Assembly (NCBI RefSeq): GCF_023806465.1
Contig: NZ_JAMSLS010000001.1
Coordinates: forward strand, 124,001 to 188,000
DNA length: 64,000 nucleotides
Origin: Thermomicrobium sp. CFH 73360
GTDB lineage: Bacteria; Chloroflexota; Chloroflexia; Thermomicrobiales; Thermomicrobiaceae
Direction of reading: 5' to 3'
Shown: one piece after another, positions 29,118 through 37,313 of the stretch
Numbering within the stretch: position 1 is the first letter of the stretch
Layout: every line of letters starts with the position of its first letter
Notes under the pieces: model-generated
What the model was told of the DNA's origin: nothing
What the model saw: the letters and a program-made list of their open reading frames with translations, nothing else
Databases searched by the model: none
Translations under genes and position numbers: made by a program

Positions 29118-30232
29118 CGATGACCTTCCGCCCAACTATCGTCATCGTTTTGGATGGCCTTGACCCGATGTACCTCGAGAGCACGGAGACGCCGAACCTG
29201 GAGGCGCTCGCCACCTACGGCTCCTTCCGCTTGGTCCAAGCTGTCATTCCCACTGTGACGAACGTGAACCACGCCGCGATCATCACCGGCTCTTTCCCGG
29301 AACGAACGAGGATTGTCAGCAATTTTCGTTTCGATCCCAAAACCCGTCAGGGTACCTTCATCGAGACAGCGGAGTTCCTCGCTGCGCCGACGATCCTGGA
29401 ACGCGTAGCCCAGGCTGGCGGAAGGACTGTACTCATCACCTCGAAACGAAAACTTCTCCACTTCTTGGGACGCGGCGTGCACACGGCAGTCACCGCCGAG
29501 CAACCGCCGGATGACCTCGTAGCGGCACTTGGAACTCCACCACAGATTTACTCAGAGACCGTTGACGATTGGACATTACAGGCACTGCTGTACATCGTGG
29601 AGCACTTCCATCCGGACCTGGTTTACTGCACCACAACCGATTACGCCCTACATCGCTGGCCACCCGGAACTCCAGAAGCCCGGCATTACCTGACCCAGAT
29701 CGACCGAAGGATCGGCGAACTCCTCCAGCGTGTTCCCGACCACCGTATTGTCGTGACTGCGGATCATGGCATGCGTGCCAAACGGCGTGCAATCGACCTC
29801 GCAGCAGCGTTGGCGCACTATGGAATCGAGGCGACATTTGTACCCCCGATCCGCGACCGCTATGTCGTCCATCATCAGAACATGGGCGGTGCGGGGTACG
29901 TGTTCGTCCATCGCGGCTCCGTTGAACAAGCACGCGACATTCTCGCCGGACTGCCCGGCATTGAGGCTGTTTACGACTCTGGACAGGCTGCTGACTTGTT
30001 CCACCTGCCGATCAGCGATATTGGTGACCTCTTTGTGCTCGGCGACGAGCACACTGTCTTTGCTCCCTCAGGAACATTACCGACCATCGCGACTGAAATC
30101 GACCTCCGGAGCCATGGCAGCCGGCACGAAGCCATTGTTCCACTTTGGGGCCTTGGGACCGACGTGTCGACTGCTTCTTGGAATATCGACGTTCCACGTC
30201 TTCTCGGTCTAGCGTCGGAGGGACGAGCGTGA
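29114..30232 (+). CDS. Alkaline-phosphatase superfamily enzyme, phosphonoacetate hydrolase (PhnA)-like
   Basis: The protein has 372 residues. The two-metal phosphatase/phosphodiesterase fold is clear: Asp14 in VIVLDGLDP, Thr49 nucleophile in IPTVTNVNHAAIITG, TTTDYALHRWPPGTPEA, VTADHGMRAK and LRSHGSRHEAIVPLWG. These blocks, plus TSKRKLLHFLGRG and RDRYVVHHQNMGGAG, match phosphonoacetate hydrolase as I recall it better than nucleotide pyrophosphatases. That enzyme splits the C-P bond of phosphonoacetate to acetate and phosphate. Substrate by homology only. It overlaps DUF420 (ATGA) and the ABC ATPase (GTGA). Confidence 0.75.
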   Translation: MTMTFRPTIVIVLDGLDPMYLESTETPNLEALATYGSFRLVQAVIPTVTNVNHAAIITGSFPERTRIVSNFRFDPKTRQGTFIETAEFLAAPTILERVAQAGGRTVLITSKRKLLHFLGRGVHTAVTAEQPPDDLVAALGTPPQIYSETVDDWTLQALLYIVEHFHPDLVYCTTTDYALHRWPPGTPEARHYLTQIDRRIGELLQRVPDHRIVVTADHGMRAKRRAIDLAAALAHYGIEATFVPPIRDRYVVHHQNMGGAGYVFVHRGSVEQARDILAGLPGIEAVYDSGQAADLFHLPISDIGDLFVLGDEHTVFAPSGTLPTIATEIDLRSHGSRHEAIVPLWGLGTDVSTASWNIDVPRLLGLASEGRA

Positions 30233-31188
30233 CTGTCCCGAACACCGTTCCCACAGCTCTTGCGCCTGAGCCTGTCGACCATGCGATCGTTGTCGAGAAT
30301 CTTGTCAAACGATACAGTGGCCGGCCGGTGGTCGACGGACTGAGCTTCACCATTCGCCGCGGAGAACTCTTTGCACTCCTGGGACCCAATGGGGCAGGCA
30401 AAACCACAACGATTGAAATCCTGGAAGGTTATCGGAGGCCGGATAGCGGTACTGTCCGCGTGCTTGGGCTTGACCCCTGGCACAACAGTGATGCCTTGAA
30501 GCCACGGATCGGGGTTATGCTGCAAAGCGGCGGTATCTATCCAGCAGCAACCCCGCACGAAATGCTCCAACTCTTCGCCAGCTTCTATCCCGATCCGCAG
30601 GATCCACAAGAACTTCTCCACCTCGTCGGCCTTGAGGAGGTAAGTCACATTCGATACCGGTACCTTTCTGGCGGTCAGCAACGGCGTCTCGCACTCGCGC
30701 TCGCGCTCGTGGGCAAGCCAGAGCTCCTTTTCCTCGACGAACCGACCACCGGTATGGATCCGCAGGCTCGACGACTCACTTGGTCGCTGATCGAGGACTT
30801 CAAACGGCGCGGTATTACTATCTTGTTGACCACGCATTTCCTCGAGGAAGCAGAGCGCCTTGCCGACCGTGTCGCGATTATCGATCACGGCCATCTCATC
30901 GCCCTTGCGACTCCGCGAGAACTCATGCAGTACGAAGCTGAGCACGTGACAGTGACCGCAATCCGCGATCTCGACGTGACGGCGCTTACCCGTCTCCCGA
31001 GCGTCCAGGCCGTGCGATCACTCGGTGAGGGTCGCTATGCTCTCGAAACGGGACGGCCAATGGAACTCCTGGTCGAACTGACGCGGTGGGCGTATGAGCA
31101 CGGCATTCTTCTCACCGAACTCCGCGTTGGCTACCAGTCGCTTGAAGAGGTCTTCCTGCGGCTCACCGGAAACGAGATCAGGGAGTAA
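30229..31188 (+). CDS. ABC exporter ATPase, drug-resistance/ABC-2 type
   Basis: The protein has 319 residues. Walker A reads GPNGAGKTTTIEILEG, signature YLSGGQQRRLALALAL, Walker B LLFLDEPTTGMDP, and the switch His is in LLTTHFLEEAE. The C-terminal ~90 residues resemble the DrrA-type regulatory tail (LEEVFLRLTGNEI). GTG start in a GTGA overlap with the PhnA-like gene, with GGAGGGA upstream. The permease partner starts six bases after it. Confidence 0.92.
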   Translation: MTVPNTVPTALAPEPVDHAIVVENLVKRYSGRPVVDGLSFTIRRGELFALLGPNGAGKTTTIEILEGYRRPDSGTVRVLGLDPWHNSDALKPRIGVMLQSGGIYPAATPHEMLQLFASFYPDPQDPQELLHLVGLEEVSHIRYRYLSGGQQRRLALALALVGKPELLFLDEPTTGMDPQARRLTWSLIEDFKRRGITILLTTHFLEEAERLADRVAIIDHGHLIALATPRELMQYEAEHVTVTAIRDLDVTALTRLPSVQAVRSLGEGRYALETGRPMELLVELTRWAYEHGILLTELRVGYQSLEEVFLRLTGNEIRE

Positions 31189-31194
31189 CTCCCA

Positions 31195-31917
31195 ATGCGT
31201 GCATTGATCGCACAAACCGGCATGGAACTGCGTCTCACATTGCGCAGCGGAGAAGGGCTACTGGTCACACTGGTCATTCCACCAGCGCTGCTCGTATTCT
31301 TCGCCGCGCTGAGGATCGCACCGTCCGGTTACGACCGCCCGATTGACTTCCTTTTGCCGAGTATGCTTGCACTTGCTGTCATGTCAATTGGCCTCGTCAG
31401 TCTGGGAATCCGTACGGCCTACGAACGGCACTACGGTGTCCTCAAGCGCCTTGGAGCGACACCGCTTGGACGCGGTCGCCTGCTCGGGGCCAAGATTCTC
31501 GCCGTTCTCACTATCGAAGTGGTGCAAGCACTCATTCTCGTACTTGTTGGCGTGAGCTTCGGCTGGCGACCAAGCGGATCCATCGTCCTCGCCTTTCTCA
31601 CCATGCTGATGGGCACAGCGACCTTCGCCAGTCTCGGTCTCTTCATCGCTGGCACCTTTCGCGCGGAGACGACGCTTGCGCTGGCGAACGGCCTCTATCT
31701 CCTCCTCATTCTCCTTGGCGGCATCGCCTGGCCTGTAGAACGGTTGCCCGGCCCTCTCGCAATCATTGGCCTCGCGCTTCCGTCCAACGCATTGGCCAGC
31801 GCGCTCCGCCAGACGCTCGCTCCCTCGCCCGGATGGCCGGTCGCACAACTTGGAGCACTCCTCCTGTGGACGCTTCTCATTCTCGCCCTGGCCCGGCGAA
31901 CATTCCGGTGGGAGTAA
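31195..31917 (+). CDS. ABC-2 type permease
   Basis: The protein has 240 residues with six hydrophobic segments and the ABC-2 pattern AYERHYGVLKRLGATPLGRGRLLGAKIL, followed by the hydrophobic LLLILLGGIAWPVERLPGPLAII. It pairs with the preceding ATPase to form an exporter of unknown substrate. It ends three bases from the end of the convergent TrmO-FmdE gene. Confidence 0.9.
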   Translation: MRALIAQTGMELRLTLRSGEGLLVTLVIPPALLVFFAALRIAPSGYDRPIDFLLPSMLALAVMSIGLVSLGIRTAYERHYGVLKRLGATPLGRGRLLGAKILAVLTIEVVQALILVLVGVSFGWRPSGSIVLAFLTMLMGTATFASLGLFIAGTFRAETTLALANGLYLLLILLGGIAWPVERLPGPLAIIGLALPSNALASALRQTLAPSPGWPVAQLGALLLWTLLILALARRTFRWE

Positions 31918-31920
31918 GCA

Positions 31921-32736
31921 TCATTGCAGCAGTTCAAAAAGATCCTCCAATGGCAACGTCCGAAGTTTTGTGAACTCGGTACTCGGTAAGGCGCGGGGAA
32001 CCACGACCAGTGTTCGTTCTCGCCAATGGAACGCGATGGCCTCTTCGCCACTCACCAGCAACCGGCCACTGGCGAAGGTCGCTCCGGTGAGCGCCTGCAG
32101 CACGTCCGCCAGATGGCAGAGTTCGGGACGAACGCTGACCGTCACCGCGAGTTCGGCGTCCTTTGGCCGGACCTGCCAGGAAACACTCACATACTGGATC
32201 AAACGTGCCCCCGTCACGACCCAGGGGCACAGCTCCCCGTGAAAGTTCATCGCCTCAAGCTCGTATTCGGCGAGCCGTTCGGCGCTCGCCAGGTCAATCA
32301 AATACCGATCGCGTGAACTCCGTGCAGAAAAGATGCAGTCCCAGCTTGGCGAGTAGCGCTTCAGATCGACAACCAACGTACCGTCAATGAAGTCAAGCGG
32401 AGCCACACGCAATCGGGTCCCTTCAACCGCCAGCAGGCGGGTCGCTGTCAGCGCAATCGGGTTGGGGCGCGCGACTGAACGCAGTCCAAAGACACCTCGG
32501 CGACGGCGGGGCGGCTCGTACTCGGGGCGCACCAGTTGCAGTCGCTCACGATCAGCATCAACGAACCAGCCTAGAACCCAGATATGGCTGTTCTCCTCAA
32601 TGCGCAAAAGACCATCAGCAAATTCCGGATACACCTCGATCTCCGCTTGAACCCCACCGGGCGGCATCAACCGGCGATCGGCCACCGGAGAATGCACGAC
32701 CCCGATAGGGACCACTTCAAACGTCTCGAGACTCAC
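31921..32736 (-). CDS. TrmO (TsaA)-FmdE fusion protein
   Basis: The predicted protein has 271 residues from GTG at 32734-32736. Residues 6 to about 150 are the TsaA/TrmO domain: PIGVVHSP, RGVFGLRSVARPNPIALTA, PLDFIDGTLVVDLKRYSPSWD. TrmO uses S-adenosylmethionine to methylate t6A37 of a threonine tRNA. Residues about 160 to 250 resemble FmdE, the small protein linked to the molybdenum formylmethanofuran dehydrogenase: NFHGELCPWVVTGAR, VRPELCHLADVLQALTGATFASGRLLV. Cys170, Cys207 and His166 are candidate metal ligands. It follows a molybdoenzyme gene by 22 bases, which may bear on the FmdE half. The two domain calls are by motif only. Confidence 0.78.
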   Translation of the reverse strand: MSLETFEVVPIGVVHSPVADRRLMPPGGVQAEIEVYPEFADGLLRIEENSHIWVLGWFVDADRERLQLVRPEYEPPRRRRGVFGLRSVARPNPIALTATRLLAVEGTRLRVAPLDFIDGTLVVDLKRYSPSWDCIFSARSSRDRYLIDLASAERLAEYELEAMNFHGELCPWVVTGARLIQYVSVSWQVRPKDAELAVTVSVRPELCHLADVLQALTGATFASGRLLVSGEEAIAFHWRERTLVVVPRALPSTEFTKLRTLPLEDLFELLQ

Positions 32737-32758
32737 CTCGCCTGCCCCCGTTTCTCCC

Positions 32759-34225
32759 TCATGCGGCTGCTCGGACTTCGACGGTGATTCGGTGGAATCC
32801 AGTCGCCCCCTCGGGCAAAGGCGGTCGCTCCTGCTCTTCTTGTAGCGCTCCCGTTCCGTCCCAGGCGCGCACCACCAGCCGATACCGTCCTGGCACGGTC
32901 GGGCGCCACATCGTCCACCAACGCACCCAGCTGAAGCGAGAAAGTGGGGCCTCACGCTCGACGTCCTGCCACGTCGTCCCACCGTCCGTGGAAAGTTCGA
33001 CGCGGGCGATTCCCCGATCTCCCGCAAAAGCGATGCCTCCAACGAACACATCCTGGCCAATGGGCAGGACGCTTCCGCCACGTGGCACGTCGATCCGTGA
33101 ATGGATTTGCACAACAGCTGTATCGCTCCACCCGCGTTGCTGCCAGAACCCAAAGTAGTCAGTATCGGAAAGCTCGATCTCTGTAATCCATTTGACGTTC
33201 TTCATGCCATAGATTCCTGGCACGACCAAGCGGAGAGGGAAACCGTGCTCAGGAGGAAGTGTTTGGCCATTCAGTCCGTACGCTAAGAGAACCGACGGCT
33301 GCAGCGCCAACGACAACGGAATCGAGTCGCTGTACCCATCAGCGGCCCGCAGGATCACCTCAACAACCGGATGCTGCGGCTCGGCTTCGAGCAACAGGTC
33401 GCGGAGCGGCACGCCGATCCATTCCCCGGTACTGATGTACGGTCCCCACACGTCGTTGCTGATGCACTCCAGCGTTGAGATCATCCGTGTGCTCGGTCGA
33501 GTCCGGATCGTCGCCAGATCGAGTTCGAGCGCCCGTGTTACCCGACCGTGGATGCGCAGACGCCACGTCCCGCCATCGACCATGGGATCGGATAGGTTCT
33601 TCGACACAACATAGAAATCACCGACCGGCGTCAAAGCAGGTGGCAGCCCACGCGCATCGACCGTCCCCCGTGGGCGAGAGCGCACCTGTAATGCACTCAA
33701 CAGTCGACCAGCAGCTCCCAGCGAAAGTAAAAGCCCACCCGCGACGAGAACACGAAGGAGTTGCCGACGCTGCAGCGACAGCGGAGCGTCATTATCAGCG
33801 GTGAACGCTGCTAATCCCCCGACCAAGACCAAAGTGAGCCCTGCCGCAACGAGCCCACTCACGAAAAGAGAACCGCCCCTGCCAAGCGCCACAATGAAGG
33901 TACCGAGAGCGGTGCCCGCCGCGAGGAGACTGAGAGACCAGCGACGCGACCGCGGCCAGCGAACAAGGAGAACGGCGAAACCACCAGTCGTAAGAGCCAA
34001 GACCACGAGGATAAGAAGCAAAGCAAGCGGTTTCGCACTCGCCTCGGCAACACCGAGGATCCATCCAAATGTTTCCACCGGGATCAAGCGCGTGCTCAGC
34101 TCCAAAAATCCATGCAGAAACGTCCCCACACCGAAAATGACCTCCAGGACAAGCTGTACGACACCCCAAATCAGACCGATTGTGGCTCCGGTCCAGAACG
34201 CCGCCAAGAGTTTGCGCCTTTCCAT
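32759..34225 (-). CDS. Membrane-anchored sulfite-oxidase family molybdoenzyme
   Basis: The predicted protein has 488 residues. The N-terminal ~175 residues hold four or five hydrophobic segments (FWTGATIGLIWGVVQLVLEV; LLLILVVLALTTGGFAVLLV; LFVSGLVAAGLTLVLVGGLAAF; LLRVLVAGGLLLSLGAAGRLL). The catalytic domain carries the molybdenum ligand Cys254 in STLECISNDVWG and PLRLVVPGIYGMKNVKWI. A C-terminal dimerisation-type domain follows (VELSTDGGTTWQDVERE). Substrate unknown: sulfite or another small oxide. ATG at 34225 has GGAG eight bases upstream; a GTG at 34243 in frame overlaps the preceding stop. It is in an operon with a 73-residue protein and the TrmO-FmdE fusion. Confidence 0.88.
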   Translation of the reverse strand: MERRKLLAAFWTGATIGLIWGVVQLVLEVIFGVGTFLHGFLELSTRLIPVETFGWILGVAEASAKPLALLLILVVLALTTGGFAVLLVRWPRSRRWSLSLLAAGTALGTFIVALGRGGSLFVSGLVAAGLTLVLVGGLAAFTADNDAPLSLQRRQLLRVLVAGGLLLSLGAAGRLLSALQVRSRPRGTVDARGLPPALTPVGDFYVVSKNLSDPMVDGGTWRLRIHGRVTRALELDLATIRTRPSTRMISTLECISNDVWGPYISTGEWIGVPLRDLLLEAEPQHPVVEVILRAADGYSDSIPLSLALQPSVLLAYGLNGQTLPPEHGFPLRLVVPGIYGMKNVKWITEIELSDTDYFGFWQQRGWSDTAVVQIHSRIDVPRGGSVLPIGQDVFVGGIAFAGDRGIARVELSTDGGTTWQDVEREAPLSRFSWVRWWTMWRPTVPGRYRLVVRAWDGTGALQEEQERPPLPEGATGFHRITVEVRAAA

Positions 34226-34242
34226 TCCCTGGACTCCGTTCA

Positions 34243-34464
34243 CTACTCCTCGGCTTGGCCAAGCAGCGTCTCTACGTCGAGCGTCTCGAGCCGCTGACGC
34301 GCCTGCTCGATACCGTCGCGTTCCGCAACCACAAAAACGGTTCCTACTCGCACCAGCAAGCCGGGATAGTCTGGATGCACAAGAAACACGAGTGCACTCG
34401 TGCGTCGTACGACTCGGAACCCTACTCGTTCGAGCTCTGCGACGGCTGCTTCCTGGTCGGACAC
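34243..34464 (-). CDS. Small hypothetical protein, 73 residues
   Basis: I do not recognise this protein. It reads like a compact alpha/beta domain: MSDQEAAVAELERVGFRVV, then hydrophobic strands ALVFLVHPDYPGLLVRV and VFVVAERDG, and a helix IEQARQRLETL. GTG start with CGGGGG upstream. Its stop abuts the start of the molybdoenzyme gene, so it would be the first gene of that operon. Confidence 0.55.
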   Translation of the reverse strand: MSDQEAAVAELERVGFRVVRRTSALVFLVHPDYPGLLVRVGTVFVVAERDGIEQARQRLETLDVETLLGQAEE

Positions 34465-34759
34465 CGCAACCCCCGTGGCTACAGCAAGTCTATCTCTTTC
34501 ACCTTCCTACCCTCTCTATCCGACAACGAGGCTTGTATACGTTTTGATGGCTTGGGTGAGTTCCCACCGGCTTGTTGATTTGTCTCTCAGGCCTGCTGAC
34601 TTCATCCCCTTTGTGCCCCTCGTGGCCATAAGCGCTTACCTCACCCTCGAGAAAGCGTGGCGGATCGCGATCGGAAGTGCGTCATCACACCTCCGAAGGC
34701 TTTCAGTACAATCCGGGAGTGGGAAGCCACAGGACGCCATCACACGAAGGGCAGCACCA

Positions 34760-35236
34760 ATGGCGGAGACTACCGAGCAGGCAAGTGTAGCTCCTGATCT
34801 TCCGACCGAATTCACCGAGATTGAGATGCGTTGTCCACCGTGCAACGCTGTCTGGTCAGCGCCTGTCGCTCGTCGAGTTAATGTCCGTACCCACCCGGAT
34901 GCACGACTTGGCATCCTGCTCAAGACGATCCATTGGACACGCTGCCCAGTGTGTAAGCAGCAGCGACCAATCGATGCGATTTTCGAATACTTCGATCCAG
35001 ACAAACGACTGCTCGTGCAGGTTCGACCAGAGTGGGAATATCACGCTGGTGGTGGAGAAGACTGGTATTGGACGCGTTATGAGGACCTCGTACTCAAATA
35101 CCAGGACGTCGACATCAGGGTTGACGTGGTATTTGGTCTCGATCAGCTCATCGAGAAATTTCTCGGTGGTGAAGACGCTGTCCGCCGCGCCCGTGAGGAG
35201 TGGGAGACCCGACAGCGGAAAGAGAGGAGTCCATGA
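34760..35236 (+). CDS. CpXC-domain protein
   Basis: The predicted protein has 158 residues. Two CPxC-type motifs, MRCPPCNAVW near residue 24 and TRCPVCKQQRP near residue 60, suggest one bound zinc. The region between and after them (RRVNVRTHPDARLGILLKTIHWTRCP) matches the CpXC family of unknown function. The ATG at 34760 has GAAGGG upstream. It overlaps the next gene by ATGA. Confidence 0.75.
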   Translation: MAETTEQASVAPDLPTEFTEIEMRCPPCNAVWSAPVARRVNVRTHPDARLGILLKTIHWTRCPVCKQQRPIDAIFEYFDPDKRLLVQVRPEWEYHAGGGEDWYWTRYEDLVLKYQDVDIRVDVVFGLDQLIEKFLGGEDAVRRAREEWETRQRKERSP

Positions 35237-35616
35237 CGCGACTACTCCCTGTCCCGCTCACCGAAGTGCCCGATCGTCCAGAACTCGCCCTCCCGGCAAG
35301 CACACCGACACCCCTCCGCTGGCTGCTCGCACGTTCAATTGAGACGGCACTGCCAGTTGTCGGGGAATTCCTCCGGCAGCGTCTGTCATCGCCACGAGAG
35401 GAAGCGCCTCCTGCGCTACCTGGGATCGTCCTTGTTGAGTCAGTGTCTCTTCGGCTCCTGAAACGTGCGGATGGCACTCGTGAATGGCAACTTGAGCACG
35501 TGACAATTGAAACGCCCCGGCGCTCGTGGCATCCGGGGCGTTGGGTCATGTTGCTCTCGCTTCTTGCGGGCGCCGCGCTGGCCGTATCCCGCGTTGGCCG
35601 GACGATCCGCCGCTAA
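35233..35616 (+). CDS. Hypothetical protein with a C-terminal membrane segment
   Basis: The protein has 127 residues and I do not recognise it. The first ~100 residues are soluble (ends LEHVTIETPRRSWHPGRW), then WVMLLSLLAGAALAVSRVG could be one membrane helix, then a basic tail. It is coupled to the CpXC gene by an ATGA overlap and convergent with rplY. Confidence 0.6.
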   Translation: MTRLLPVPLTEVPDRPELALPASTPTPLRWLLARSIETALPVVGEFLRQRLSSPREEAPPALPGIVLVESVSLRLLKRADGTREWQLEHVTIETPRRSWHPGRWVMLLSLLAGAALAVSRVGRTIRR

Positions 35617-35653
35617 CGGATCTTGCAGATTGTGACACCGCAAACACGCGCCC

Positions 35654-36322
35654 TCATGATTCCCGTAGCTCGCGCTCTCGGACAGGTGTCGCACCCTGTT
35701 CCGCCAAGCGTGGGCGATCCCCAATCTCTTCAGCCAACACGTGTGCCGCCTCTTCGGCGATCTCGGCTTCCTCCGCTTCTTCGAGGACGACAACGACGAC
35801 CTCCGGATCGGTCTCGAGTTCGACACCCGGCGGGAGTGGGATCTCTCCAGCATGGATTGCGGTACGCTCGCTCGAGAGCACACTGAGATCGACCTCGATA
35901 TGCTCCGGTACAGCAGTCGGAAGTGCGCGGATTTCCAGTTCCGGCGTTTGGATCGTCACGACCCCTGCGACATCGGGAGCGACCTCCCCAACAGCCACGA
36001 CCGGAACTGTCACGACGACCGGTCGCGCCAGATCAGGAGCATAGAACTCGACGTTCAGGATTTGCCGACTCACTGGATGGACCGCGACCTCACGGATAAA
36101 CACCGGATAGGTCTTCCCATCTACGACCAATTCAACGAGTCGAGCTGTACCGGCCCAATGATAAACACGCTCGAAGTCCCGCTCATTGAAGCTCACCGGC
36201 ACCGGGGTCGGCACAACTGGTCCAGAGATGACCCCAGGGGTCTTGCCGGAACGCCGAAGTTGCTTGACTTTCTTGCCCATGATCTCGCGTTGTTCGCAAG
36301 GTAGTACTGGATATTCCGCCAT
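35654..36322 (-). CDS. rplY: Ribosomal protein bL25 (CTC family)
   Basis: The predicted protein has 222 residues. The N-terminal half binds 5S rRNA (QREIMGKKVKQLRRSGKTPGVI, VYHWAGTARLVELVVDGKTYPVFIREVAVHPVSRQILNVEFY). A CTC-type C-terminal domain follows, with a very acidic end (VVVVLEEAEEAEIAEEAAHVLAEE), as usual in longer bL25. The ATG at 36322 with GGAG upstream fits best; a GTG at 36355 is also in frame. Confidence 0.93.
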   Translation of the reverse strand: MAEYPVLPCEQREIMGKKVKQLRRSGKTPGVISGPVVPTPVPVSFNERDFERVYHWAGTARLVELVVDGKTYPVFIREVAVHPVSRQILNVEFYAPDLARPVVVTVPVVAVGEVAPDVAGVVTIQTPELEIRALPTAVPEHIEVDLSVLSSERTAIHAGEIPLPPGVELETDPEVVVVVLEEAEEAEIAEEAAHVLAEEIGDRPRLAEQGATPVRERELRES

Positions 36323-36845
36323 GGTTGCCTGCTCCGTCCCTCGCTCGATCTCCACGAATCCGTCGCCTTTCCACGTGCGCTAGCCTACACGAAGCACCGT
36401 CTCACGCCAAATCGACTGTGGTGCAACCTCCCCGATAGCTTTCCCAAGAATTGCTTAGCAGTTGAAGAGGGCGTGGGCACGGCGGTTGCCCCACCGGAAA
36501 AGGTCCTCTACACCAGGAGAGCGCCCATGGACGTGCAACGCCCCTGGACGAAGGAACAACAGTAGTCCAGCAGTAAACCAAACAGTGAGAACAGGTAACA
36601 CCGCACGAGAGACGACTTTCGTTGCACGAACGCTGCTGCGGGGGACCGGAGCTTCCTTGAGAAATCACAGTAGCTCTACTCGAACCTTTTAGCACTTGTA
36701 TCGAGCAACACACGAGACCGCAGGCCCGCGATCGCCCTAGGACTCTCATCCCCTTCATCCATGACCGATCGGCTACGAGAATGTGATACGCAACAGTCTC
36801 CAAAACACGCTAGGCTAAACGAGCAGAGCGCGGACGGTCAGTGAT
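36323..36845. other. Intergenic region, about 0.5 kb
   Basis: This lies between the divergent rplY and marR-like genes and must hold both promoters, but no strong -35/-10 pair stands out. No RNA gene was recognised. Confidence 0.5.
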
Positions 36846-37313
36846 ATGACTGCAGATCGGTTATCACAACAGAACACCCCCACTCAGGTGACAGAGCTCC
36901 TGCTGCAGGTCATTTTGACAGCACGGGTGCTCGGCATTTTGGTAGACGTAACACGTCGCGTCACAGTCAAACGAGACATGGTAGCACTACAATTGCTTAC
37001 AACACTCGGTCCACTGCGCGCGAGTGAGCTTGCGGTGATGCTGGGAATCTCACGCGGTGCAGCAACACGGCTTGTAGACGGCCTTGAACGGGCAGGCCTC
37101 GCTCATCGCGAGTCTGATCCGCGCGATCGACGCGCCGTGCTAATAACGCCAACCCCAGCTGGGCGTCTTGCCGCACTCGCAGACATTGCACCGGCAGCGG
37201 TGCTCACTAAGGCACTTCTGCGTCTTGACACCAATCACGTCGTCGCTCTGCAGAGCAGCCTCGATGCGCTTCTGACAGAGTTACTGCGGGGTCTTCCACA
37301 ATGCCGTCCTTAG
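36846..37313 (+). CDS. MarR family transcriptional regulator
   Basis: The protein has 155 residues with a winged helix: LQLLTTLGPLRASELAVMLGISRGAATRLVDGLERAGLAHRESDPRDRRAVLITPTPAG. The wing DPRDRRAVLI is diagnostic. Helices at both ends would form the dimer interface. It is convergent with, and overlaps by four bases, the MFS gene at 37310, so the two may be functionally linked. Confidence 0.9.
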   Translation: MTADRLSQQNTPTQVTELLLQVILTARVLGILVDVTRRVTVKRDMVALQLLTTLGPLRASELAVMLGISRGAATRLVDGLERAGLAHRESDPRDRRAVLITPTPAGRLAALADIAPAAVLTKALLRLDTNHVVALQSSLDALLTELLRGLPQCRP

